A stretch of DNA of 64,000 nt from RBG-16-66-20 sp040752005 (GTDB lineage: Bacteria > Pseudomonadota > Gammaproteobacteria > Burkholderiales > SG8-39), in the NCBI GenBank assembly GCA_040752005.1, contig JBFMFX010000010.1, forward strand, positions 62,001 through 126,000, given 5' to 3'. The notes under the pieces are model-generated. The model saw nothing but the letters and a program-made list of their open reading frames with translations, made no database searches and was not told the DNA's origin. Below, piece after piece: positions 24,106-31,034 of the stretch (the first letter of the stretch is position 1; every line of letters starts with the position of its first letter). Both the position numbers and the translations under genes were made by a program.

Positions 24106-25124
24106 AGCGCGTCGCTGTTCTGCGCAAGGCGCAGCCCGCCGCGAAATACGATTTCGAGGCGCTGCTGCGCGCGCGCGGGATCGAGCTGCCGCCGCTGGCG
24201 ATCGAGACCCTGCAGGTCAACATCACCAGGATGTGCAACCAGGCCTGCCGCCATTGCCACGTGGATGCGTCGCCGGCGCGCACCGAGATGATGGCGCCGG
24301 AGGCGATCGAGCGGTGCCTGGAGATCCTCGCGCGGCATCCGGCGATCGCGACGCTGGACATCACCGGCGGCGCGCCGGAGCTGCACCCGCAGTTCGACAC
24401 GCTCGTCGCGCGCGCAGCCGCGCTCGGCAAGCGCGTGATCGTGCGGCACAACCTCACGGTACAGGCGGACGGCAATCCGCGCACCGGCGAGTCGAAGGCG
24501 TATCTGCCGGAGTTCTTCGCGCGGCATCGTGTCGAGGTGGTCTGCTCGCTGCCTTACTACCAGGAGTACTTCACCGACGCGCAGCGCGGCGCCGGCGTCT
24601 TCGCCAAGAGCATTGAGGCGCTGCGCCGGCTCAATGCCGTAGGCTACGGCGCGGCTGCGAGCGGCCTGGTGCTCAATCTCGTGTACAACCCGGTGGGGCC
24701 GTATCTGCCGCCGCCGCAGGCGAGCCTGGAGGCGGACTACAAGCGGGAGCTTGGGGCGAAGTTCGGCATCGTGTTCAACCGGCTCTACACGATCACCAAC
24801 ATGCCGATCAACCGCTTCCGGCTCCATCTGGACAAGTCGGGGCAATACGAAGCGTACATGGACCGGCTGCTTGCCGCCTTCAATCCGGCCGCGGCCGAGG
24901 GGGTGATGTGCCGCACCCTGCTCAGCGTCGGCTGGGACGGCCGCATCTACGACTGCGACTTCAATCAGATGGCCGAGCTGCGTGCGGTGGGCGCCGGTGG
25001 CAGGCCGCTCGGCATCTTCGACTTCGACTACGGCGAGGCGCTCGCGCGCCGCATCCGCTTCGCCGGGCATTGTCTGGGCTGTACCGCCGGTGCGGGCAGC
25101 TCCTGCGGGGGCGCGATCGCCTGA
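24102..25124 (+). CDS. arsS: Arsenosugar biosynthesis radical SAM protein ArsS
   Basis: 340 residues from a TTG start that overlaps the preceding stop (TTGA). The radical SAM motif is CNQACRHC (Cys45, 49, 52); ITGGAPELHP is the GGE-like motif. A C-terminal region has MCRTLLSVGWDGRIYDCDFNQM and CLGCTAGAGSSCGG, which hold the extra Cys ligands. ArsS is thought to make the 5'-deoxy-5'-dimethylarsinoyl nucleoside precursor of arsenosugars from dimethylarsenite and SAM. The methyltransferase arsM that normally supplies the substrate is not in the window. Confidence 0.88.
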   Translation: MKRVAVLRKAQPAAKYDFEALLRARGIELPPLAIETLQVNITRMCNQACRHCHVDASPARTEMMAPEAIERCLEILARHPAIATLDITGGAPELHPQFDTLVARAAALGKRVIVRHNLTVQADGNPRTGESKAYLPEFFARHRVEVVCSLPYYQEYFTDAQRGAGVFAKSIEALRRLNAVGYGAAASGLVLNLVYNPVGPYLPPPQASLEADYKRELGAKFGIVFNRLYTITNMPINRFRLHLDKSGQYEAYMDRLLAAFNPAAAEGVMCRTLLSVGWDGRIYDCDFNQMAELRAVGAGGRPLGIFDFDYGEALARRIRFAGHCLGCTAGAGSSCGGAIA

Positions 25125-25148
25125 CAGTGCGGTAAAGTCCGCGGTGCG

Positions 25149-25643
25149 ATGAAAGTCTTCGGGTTCGCGGGCTGGTCGGGCAGCGGCAAGACGACGCTGA
25201 TCGAGGCGCTGATCCCGCGCTTCGTGCAGCGCGGGCTGCGGGTGTCGCTCATCAAGCATGCGCACCACACGTTCGACGTGGACCAGCCGGGCAAGGACTC
25301 GTATCGCCACCGGCAGGCGGGCGCCTCCGAAGTCCTCGTCACGTCCTCGCGCCGCTGGGTGCTGATGCACGAGCTGCGCGGGGCGCCCGAGCCGGCGTTC
25401 GAGGAGCAGTTGCGGCGCCTTTCGCCTTGCGACCTGGTGCTCGTCGAGGGTTTCAAGTTCGCGCCGATCCCGAAGCTGGAGGTCTGGCGCGCCGCGACCG
25501 GGGAAGCGCTGCTGCACCCGAACGACCCGCACATCGTCGCGGTGGCGAGCGACGCACGCGTGCACACGGACCTGCCGTTGCTCGATCTCAACGATCACGC
25601 AGGCGTCGCGGCCTTCATCCTCAAGTACCTGGAGCTCGCGTGA
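25149..25643 (+). CDS. mobB: Molybdopterin-guanine dinucleotide biosynthesis adaptor MobB
   Basis: 164 residues. P-loop GWSGSGKTT at residues 8-16, then LIKHAHHTFDVDQPGKDSYRHRQAGA, the MobB signature, and DLVLVEGFKFAPIPKLEV as Walker B-like region. MobB binds GTP and assists MobA in forming bis-MGD, the cofactor form needed by the formate dehydrogenase upstream. It leads a mobB-moeA-moaD-moaE unit in which each gene overlaps the next by 4 nt. A TAAAGT box (25133-25138) sits 10 nt before the ATG. Confidence 0.95.
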   Translation: MKVFGFAGWSGSGKTTLIEALIPRFVQRGLRVSLIKHAHHTFDVDQPGKDSYRHRQAGASEVLVTSSRRWVLMHELRGAPEPAFEEQLRRLSPCDLVLVEGFKFAPIPKLEVWRAATGEALLHPNDPHIVAVASDARVHTDLPLLDLNDHAGVAAFILKYLELA

Positions 25644-26845
25644 CCAAGGGCCTGCTGTCGGTGGACGAGGCGCTGGAAGTGCTGCTCGCCGGCGCGCGGC
25701 CGGTGGCGGACATCGAGCAGGTACCGACCCTTGCCGCCTGCGGTCGCGTGCTCGCGCGCGCGCAGACCTCGGCGATGGACGTGCCGCCGATGGACAACAG
25801 CGCGATGGACGGCTACGCGGTGCGCTCGGCCGACGTGCGCGCGCCCGACACGCGGCTCGAAATCGCGCAGCGCATCGCCGCGGGGGCGGTCGGCGCGCCG
25901 CTCGCGCCCGGCACGGCGGCGCGCATCTTCACCGGCGCGCCGATTCCGCCGGGCGCGGACGCGGTCGTCATGCAGGAGTTCTGTGCCGCCGACGGCGACG
26001 CGGTGGTGATCAAGAGGGTACCGAAGCCGGGCGACTGGATCCGGCGCACCGGATCCGACGTACGCAGGGGCGCGGTGGTGCTCGAAGCGGGAAAGCGCCT
26101 GCTGCCTCAGGACACCGGCCTTGCCGCCTCGGTCGGCATCGGCACGCTGCCGGTATACCGCAGGGTGCGCCTCGGGCTCTTCTTCACTGGCGATGAACTG
26201 GTGATGCCGGGCGATCCCCTCGCGCCGGGCAAGATCTACAACTCGAACCGCTTCACGCTCACCGGGCTGGCGCGCATCTTCGACTGCGAGGTGCGCGACT
26301 ACGGCATCGTGCCGGACACCCTGGAGGCGACCCGCCAGGCGCTGCGACGCGCCGCCGGCGAATGCGACATCATCGTCACCTCGGGCGGCGTCTCGGTCGG
26401 GGAGGCCGATTTCGTCAAGCCGGCGGTCGAGGCCGAGGGGTCGCTGCTCATGTGGCGGATCGCGATGAAGCCGGGTCGGCCGCTTGCGTTCGGCCGCGTG
26501 GGCGAGGCCGCCTTCATCGGCCTGCCGGGCAATCCTGTTTCCAGCTTCGTCACCTTCCTCATCTTCGTCCGGCCGTTCGTGCTCAAGACCCAGGGCGTGG
26601 CCGAGGTCGCGCCACGCGCGATCGAGGCGCGCGCCGATTTCGACTGGACCGAGCCGGACGCGCGGCGCGAGTTCCTGCGCGTAAAATGGAACGCGCAGGG
26701 CGGTCTCGACCTGTACCCGACGCAGGATTCGGCGGTGCTCGCTTCGACCGCCTGGGCCGACGGCCTGGTGGACAATCCGCCGAACCGCGCCATCCGCCGC
26801 GGCGACCGGGTCCGCTTCCTGCCTTACTCGGAGCTTTACCGGTGA
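25640..26845 (+). CDS. moeA: Molybdopterin molybdotransferase MoeA
   Basis: 401 residues from GTG 25640. MoeA motifs: MDVPPMDNSAMDGYAVR (about residues 43-60), IFTGAPIPPGADAVVMQE, the MoeA core LFFTGDELVMPGDPLAPGKIYNSN, TSGGVSVGEADFVKP, and FGRVGEAAFIGLPGNPVSSFV. It inserts molybdate into adenylylated molybdopterin. The start overlaps mobB and the stop overlaps moaD, both by 4 nt. All four MoeA domains appear complete. Confidence 0.96.
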   Translation: MTKGLLSVDEALEVLLAGARPVADIEQVPTLAACGRVLARAQTSAMDVPPMDNSAMDGYAVRSADVRAPDTRLEIAQRIAAGAVGAPLAPGTAARIFTGAPIPPGADAVVMQEFCAADGDAVVIKRVPKPGDWIRRTGSDVRRGAVVLEAGKRLLPQDTGLAASVGIGTLPVYRRVRLGLFFTGDELVMPGDPLAPGKIYNSNRFTLTGLARIFDCEVRDYGIVPDTLEATRQALRRAAGECDIIVTSGGVSVGEADFVKPAVEAEGSLLMWRIAMKPGRPLAFGRVGEAAFIGLPGNPVSSFVTFLIFVRPFVLKTQGVAEVAPRAIEARADFDWTEPDARREFLRVKWNAQGGLDLYPTQDSAVLASTAWADGLVDNPPNRAIRRGDRVRFLPYSELYR

Positions 26846-27105
26846 GCGCCACAATCAGGGTTCTGTACTTCGCCAGTATCCGCGAGAAGGTCGGATGCGA
26901 CGCCGAGGAGATCGAGCTGCCGGCGGGCGTCACGACGCTGGCGGCCCTGCGCGCGCACCTGCGCGGCCGCGGCGGGGCCTGGGCCGAGGCGCTTGCCGAG
27001 CAGCGCGCGCTTCGCGCCGCGGTCAATCAGGAGATGGCTGCGCCCACGGCGGCGGTGCGCCCGGGCGACGAGGTGGCGTTCTTCCCACCGGTGACCGGCG
27101 GATGA
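26842..27105 (+). CDS. moaD: Molybdopterin synthase sulfur carrier subunit MoaD
   Basis: 87 residues from GTG 26842. Ubiquitin-like fold: TIRVLYFASIREKVG at the N-terminus, VNQEMAAPTAAVRPGDEVAFFPPVTGG at the C-terminus. The terminal Gly-Gly is the site of thiocarboxylation. With MoaE it converts cyclic pyranopterin monophosphate to molybdopterin. It overlaps moeA and moaE by 4 nt each. Confidence 0.96.
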   Translation: MSATIRVLYFASIREKVGCDAEEIELPAGVTTLAALRAHLRGRGGAWAEALAEQRALRAAVNQEMAAPTAAVRPGDEVAFFPPVTGG

Positions 27106-27569
27106 AGATTCTCGTCCAGCGCGAAGATTTCGATCCCGGCGCGGAGATCACCGCCCTTGCGCGCGACGCGGCCGTCGGCGCGGTGGCGAGCTTCGTGGGT
27201 CTGGTGCGCGACGAAAACGACGGCGCTCGGGTGGGCGCGATGACGCTGGAGCACTACCCGGGCATGACCGAGAAGGCGATCGGCGCCATCGTCGAGGAGG
27301 CAAGCCGGCGCTGGCAGGTGCTCGGCTGCACCGTGATTCACCGCTACGGCGAGCTCAAGCCCGGCGAGCGGATCGTGCTGGTCGCGATCGCGAGCGGCCA
27401 TCGCGGCGACGCGTTTGCCGCCTGCGAATTCGTCATGGATTACCTCAAGACCCGCGCGCCATTCTGGAAAAAAGAACAAACGCCCGAAGGCGAGCGCTGG
27501 GTCGAGGCGCGCGCGACAGACGACGCGGCAGCGGCGCGCTGGCAGGATCCAGCGCGCAAGGCGCTCTGA
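27102..27569 (+). CDS. moaE: Molybdopterin synthase catalytic subunit MoaE
   Basis: 155 residues. The MoaE signatures are GAVASFVGLVRDENDGARVGAMTLEHYPGMT, IHRYGELKPGERIVLVAIASGHRGDAFAACEFVMDYLKTRAPFWKKE, which contain the active-site Lys residues and the His-Arg pair that bind substrate and the MoaD tail. It forms the 2:2 synthase with MoaD. The last gene of the mobB-moeA-moaD-moaE unit. moaB/mogA and moaC were not found in the window. Confidence 0.96.
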   Translation: MKILVQREDFDPGAEITALARDAAVGAVASFVGLVRDENDGARVGAMTLEHYPGMTEKAIGAIVEEASRRWQVLGCTVIHRYGELKPGERIVLVAIASGHRGDAFAACEFVMDYLKTRAPFWKKEQTPEGERWVEARATDDAAAARWQDPARKAL

Positions 27570-27612
27570 GCGCGCGCGGCTCGCGCCCCATCCGGCGCGG
27601 GTTCGGGCCGCT

Positions 27613-27641
27613 TTGCGGCTGCGCGCCGCCTCGGCTAACAT
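27613..27641 (+). promoter_or_regulatory. Candidate promoter of the fluoride-riboswitch operon
   Basis: TTGCGG (27613-27618) and TAACAT (27636-27641) are 17 bp apart. Transcription would start around 27648, directly at the first base of the aptamer (27649), as expected for a riboswitch leader. The boxes themselves are only moderate matches to sigma70 consensus. Confidence 0.5.
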
Positions 27642-27648
27642 CGGCTCA

Positions 27649-27750
27649 GGGAGATGGCATTCCTCCTTTAACCGCCGCAAGGCTGATGATGCCTACGCGA
27701 TGCGCCCCGCCAGGGCGCAATGGCAGGCATGTTTGCATCGGAGGAATGCG
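27649..27750 (+). promoter_or_regulatory. Fluoride (crcB-type) riboswitch with translational expression platform
   Basis: The aptamer (27649-27697) fits the crcB-motif layout: stem P1 GGAG (27650-27653) with CTCC (27663-27666) closing a loop that contains GATGGCAT; P3 GCC (27674-27676)/GGC (27681-27683) with a GCAA loop; the invariant CTGATG (27683-27688) and the CCTAC (27692-27696) end. The required pseudoknot is present: GGCAT (27656-27660) pairs with ATGCC (27689-27693). GCATTCCTCC (27657-27666) is perfectly complementary to GGAGGAATGC (27740-27749), the SD of the antiporter. Nested ATGCCT/AGGCAT and TGCGCCC/GGGCGCA stems complete an alternative OFF fold. Confidence 0.85.
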
Positions 27751-28938
27751 ATGACCGAAACCTGGGCACTGGCCGCGCTGTGGATTGGCCTGGCGCTTGC
27801 CGCGGCGATCGCCTCGATCTGGCTGCGCGTCGCCACCGCGCTCTCAGAAATTGTGGCGGGCGCCCTCGCCGGCGCGCTGCTCGGCACCGCGGCGATGGGA
27901 GTGGATCTGCCCTGGATCAAGTTTCTCGCCGGGAGCGCGGCGATCGTTCTCACCTTCCTCGCCGGCGCCGAGCTCGACCCGGAGGTGTTCCGGCGCAAGT
28001 GGAAGGAAGCCAGCGCAGTCGGCTCGATCAGCTTCTTAGCGCCGTTCCTCGGCTGCGCTGCCGCGGCTCGCTGGCTGCTCGGCTGGAGCGCCGAGGCGAG
28101 CTGGCTCGCCGGCGTCGCGATGTCCACCACTTCGGTGGCGGTCGTCTACGCCGTGATGCTCGAATTCGGCTTCAACAAGACCGACTACGGCAAGACCGTG
28201 CTCGCCGCCTGCTTCGTCACCGACCTCGGCACGGTGGTCGCGCTCGGTCTGCTCTTCGCGCCGTTCACGCTTGCAACGGTTCTTTTCGTGGGCGGCATGG
28301 CCGCGGTGTGCGTCGCGCTGCCCTGGGTGACGCCGCGTCTGTTTCGCCGCTTCGGCGGCCGCGCCTCCGAGGTCGAGACCAAGTACCTGCTGCTTGCACT
28401 CTTCGGCCTCGGGGCGCTCGCGGCCTGGGCCGAGACCGAAGCGGTGCTGCCCGCGTACGTGCTCGGCATGGCACTCGCCGGGACGGTCGGCCGCGATCAC
28501 ACACTGGTGCGCCGGCTGCGCACGCTGTGCTTCGGGCTGCTGACGCCGTTCTACTTCATCCGTGCAGGCTCGCTGATCTCGCTGCCTGCGCTGTTCGCCG
28601 CACCGCTCGCCTTTGTCACCATGCTCGCAGTGAAGGTCGCGACCAAGATCGCGGGGGTCTACCCGGTGACGCAGGTATTCCGCACCCCGAACAAGGAGGC
28701 GATGTACACCACGCTCATGATGTCCACCGGGCTCACCTTCGGCACCATCGCATCGCTCTTCGGCCTGTCGCGCGGCATCGTCGACCCTACGCAGTACTCG
28801 ATCCTGGTGGCGGCGGTGATCGCGAGCGCGGTTGTCCCGACGCTGATCGCCAATGCCTGGTTCCTGCCACGGCACCTGCTGCGCGTGGAGGAAGTCGCGG
28901 TGGTCGAGCCTGCGGTGGGCGCAGGGGCGAAGAAGTGA
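27751..28938 (+). CDS. CPA2-family cation:proton antiporter under fluoride riboswitch control
   Basis: 395 residues, about twelve TM helices, with no C-terminal RCK/TrkA domain. Family features: SEIVAGALAGALLG, FLAGAELDPEVFRRKWKEA (TM3 region), the transport-site-like FVTDLGTVVALG (Asp in TM) and LGMALAGTVGRD. CPA2 proteins exchange Na+ or K+ for protons. Fluoride riboswitches are known to control some antiporter genes besides crcB and CLC-F; a role in surviving fluoride and acid entry is therefore likely, but the transported ion is unknown. The GGAGGAA SD is the riboswitch target. First of four overlapping genes. Confidence 0.88.
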   Translation: MTETWALAALWIGLALAAAIASIWLRVATALSEIVAGALAGALLGTAAMGVDLPWIKFLAGSAAIVLTFLAGAELDPEVFRRKWKEASAVGSISFLAPFLGCAAAARWLLGWSAEASWLAGVAMSTTSVAVVYAVMLEFGFNKTDYGKTVLAACFVTDLGTVVALGLLFAPFTLATVLFVGGMAAVCVALPWVTPRLFRRFGGRASEVETKYLLLALFGLGALAAWAETEAVLPAYVLGMALAGTVGRDHTLVRRLRTLCFGLLTPFYFIRAGSLISLPALFAAPLAFVTMLAVKVATKIAGVYPVTQVFRTPNKEAMYTTLMMSTGLTFGTIASLFGLSRGIVDPTQYSILVAAVIASAVVPTLIANAWFLPRHLLRVEEVAVVEPAVGAGAKK

Positions 28939-29363
28939 CAGCCGTGACCTACCGCAGGATCCTGGTCGGCTACGACGGCTCGCCCTCCGGGCGCAAGGCG
29001 TTCGACACGGCGCTCGACCTTGCGGCGCAGCACGGCGCCGAGCTCTACGTGCTCTCGGTGGTCCGTCCGCCCGAGGTGGGCGACGACGTCGAGACCGAAG
29101 CCGTGATCGAGAACTCGCGCCAGTATCACCGGCGCATGCTCGCCGAGCTGAAGTCCTCGATCGCCGCCCGCGGCGTCAAGGCGCACCTCGAGGTCACGGT
29201 CGGCCATCCGGCCGAGCAGCTCATCTACGAAGCCGACCGCCGCGACGCCGATCTGATCGTGGTCGGCGACCGGGGCCGCTCCAGGCTCGCCCGCATCGTG
29301 CTCGGCTCGGTGTCCAAGCAGGTGGTGCAGCACGCCGGGCGCACGGTGCTGGTGGTGCGCTGA
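28935..29363 (+). CDS. Universal stress protein (UspA family)
   Basis: 142 residues from GTG 28935, overlapping the antiporter stop by 4 nt; GTG 28944 is also possible. The Usp fold is clear: YRRILVGYDGSPSGRKAFDTALDLA, and the ATP-binding type end VVGDRGRSRLARIVLGSVSKQVVQHAGRTVLVV, matching the G-2x-G-9x-G(S/T) pattern. So it probably binds ATP. Usp genes are among those reported to follow fluoride riboswitches. The exact role is unknown. Confidence 0.92.
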   Translation: MTAVTYRRILVGYDGSPSGRKAFDTALDLAAQHGAELYVLSVVRPPEVGDDVETEAVIENSRQYHRRMLAELKSSIAARGVKAHLEVTVGHPAEQLIYEADRRDADLIVVGDRGRSRLARIVLGSVSKQVVQHAGRTVLVVR

Positions 29364-29369
29364 AGCAGC

Positions 29370-29840
29370 GTGCTGCGCCTCGATATTCCCGGATTCGGCG
29401 CGCTTGCGCTCGAGCATCTGGTGCTCGATTTCAACGGCACGCTTGCGGCCGACGGAAAGCTGCTTGCGGGTGTGCGGTCGCGGTTACGCGCGCTCGCGCG
29501 TACGCTCGAGCTGCATGTGCTCTCGGCGGATACCTTCGGCACCGTGCGGGCACAGCTCGCGCGGCTGCCGTGCCGCGTCGTGGTGCTCGCCGCGCGGCAT
29601 CAGGATCGCGCCAAGGCGGCGTACGTGCGCCGCCTCGGCGCGCGGCACACCGTCTGTGTGGGCAACGGCCGCAATGACCGGCGGATGCTGCAGGCGGCGG
29701 CGCTCGGGATCGCCGTGCTCGGGGCCGAAGGCACGGCGGCCGAGGCGCTGCGCGAGGCCGATCTCGTGATGCCGGGGATTCGCGAGGCGCTGGATGCGTT
29801 GCGGCACCCGCGGCGCCTTGTCGCCACGCTGCGCTCGTGA
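29370..29840 (+). CDS. Soluble P-type-ATPase-like HAD protein
   Basis: 156 residues from GTG 29370. Motif I is LDFNGTLAADG (Asp22-like nucleophile followed by Asn at +2, not the Asp of HAD phosphatases), motif II is SADTFG, and the C-terminal GNGRNDRRMLQAA is motif III/IV. This is the compact group once called 'soluble P-type ATPases'. Its substrate is unknown. HAD and P-type ATPase active sites are classic targets of metal-fluoride complexes, so the presence in a fluoride-regulated operon is suggestive. Starts 6 nt after the Usp stop. Confidence 0.82.
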   Translation: MLRLDIPGFGALALEHLVLDFNGTLAADGKLLAGVRSRLRALARTLELHVLSADTFGTVRAQLARLPCRVVVLAARHQDRAKAAYVRRLGARHTVCVGNGRNDRRMLQAAALGIAVLGAEGTAAEALREADLVMPGIREALDALRHPRRLVATLRS

Positions 29841-31024
29841 TGTCCGCGCCGGCGGTTCCTCGCGGCGTGTGGATGCTCGGCTTCGTCAGCCTGTTCATGG
29901 ACGTGTCCTCCGAGATCGTTCACAGCCTGCTGCCGGTGTTCATGGTGACGACGCTCGGCGCGAGCGCGCTCGCCGTGGGCATTGTGGAGGGCATCGCCGA
30001 GTCCACCGCGCTGATCGTCCGGGTGTTTTCCGGCGCGCTGAGCGACTGGTTCGGCCGGCGCAAGCCGCTCGCGGTGCTCGGCTACGGGCTCGGCGCGCTC
30101 TCCAAGCCGCTGTTCGCGCTCGCGCCGAGCGTGTCCTGGGTGCTCGCCGCGCGCTTCATGGACCGTATCGGCAAGGGCATCCGCGGCGCGCCGCGCGACG
30201 CGCTGATCGCCGACCTGACCGCGCCGCAGGTGCGCGGCGCCGCCTACGGTCTGCGCCAGTCGCTCGACACTGTGGGCGCGTTCCTGGGGCCCTTGCTCGC
30301 CGTCGCGCTGATGATTCTGTGGGCGGGCGATTTCCGCGCCGTGTTCTGGTTCGCCGTCCTTCCCGGGGCGGTCGCGGTGCTGCTGCTCTGGGCGGGCGTC
30401 GAGGAGCCCGCCGGGGCGGGTGTGCGCAGGCAGGCGCGCAATCCGCTCGGCCGGGCGTCGCTCGCCGAGTTCGATGGCCGCTACTGGCTCGTGGTCGCGG
30501 CGGGCGCGGTATTCACGCTCGCACGCTTCAGCGAGGCGTTTCTCATCCTTCGCGCGCACGAGATGGGACTGGCGCAGGCGTACACGCCGCTCGTGCTCGT
30601 GGCGATGAACCTCGTCTATGCGCTCTCGGCCTACCCGGCGGGACGGCTGGCCGATTCGGCCAGCCACCGCACGCTGCTCGCCTGGGGACTCGTGGTCCTC
30701 GCCGCCTCGGACGTGGTGCTCGCGGCTGCGGGCGGACTCGGGGCGGTCGCGGCGGGCGTCGCTCTGTGGGGCCTGCACATGGGGCTCACCCAGGGGCTGC
30801 TCGCGACGATGGTCGCGGCGGCGGCGCCGGCGCACCTGCGCGGCACCGCGTTCGGGATTTTCAATCTCGCGTGTGGCGTGGCGATGCTCGCGGCGAGCGT
30901 CATCGCCGGATGGCTCTGGGACAGGCTGGGCGCGCCCGCCACCTTCGCCGCCGGGGCCGGGTTCGCGCTCGCTGCTCTGGTCCTGTTGCGATTCCGGGCG
31001 CGCGGCAGGGCCGCACGCGCCTGA
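29840..31024 (+). CDS. MFS transporter, last gene of the fluoride-riboswitch operon
   Basis: 394 residues, twelve predicted TM helices. ATG 29840 shares a base with the previous stop (TGATG). MFS motif A is GALSDWFGRRKPLAVLGY near residue 65, and MDRIGKGIRGAPRDALIADL follows TM4, a pattern seen in a group of MFS proteins of unknown substrate. The coupling to the HAD gene places it in the fluoride-responsive operon. Whether it exports fluoride, or a fluoro-organic or other solute, cannot be said. It converges with the TauE-type gene 10 bp away. Confidence 0.87.
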   Translation: MSAPAVPRGVWMLGFVSLFMDVSSEIVHSLLPVFMVTTLGASALAVGIVEGIAESTALIVRVFSGALSDWFGRRKPLAVLGYGLGALSKPLFALAPSVSWVLAARFMDRIGKGIRGAPRDALIADLTAPQVRGAAYGLRQSLDTVGAFLGPLLAVALMILWAGDFRAVFWFAVLPGAVAVLLLWAGVEEPAGAGVRRQARNPLGRASLAEFDGRYWLVVAAGAVFTLARFSEAFLILRAHEMGLAQAYTPLVLVAMNLVYALSAYPAGRLADSASHRTLLAWGLVVLAASDVVLAAAGGLGAVAAGVALWGLHMGLTQGLLATMVAAAAPAHLRGTAFGIFNLACGVAMLAASVIAGWLWDRLGAPATFAAGAGFALAALVLLRFRARGRAARA

Positions 31025-31034
31025 AGTTCGCCTC

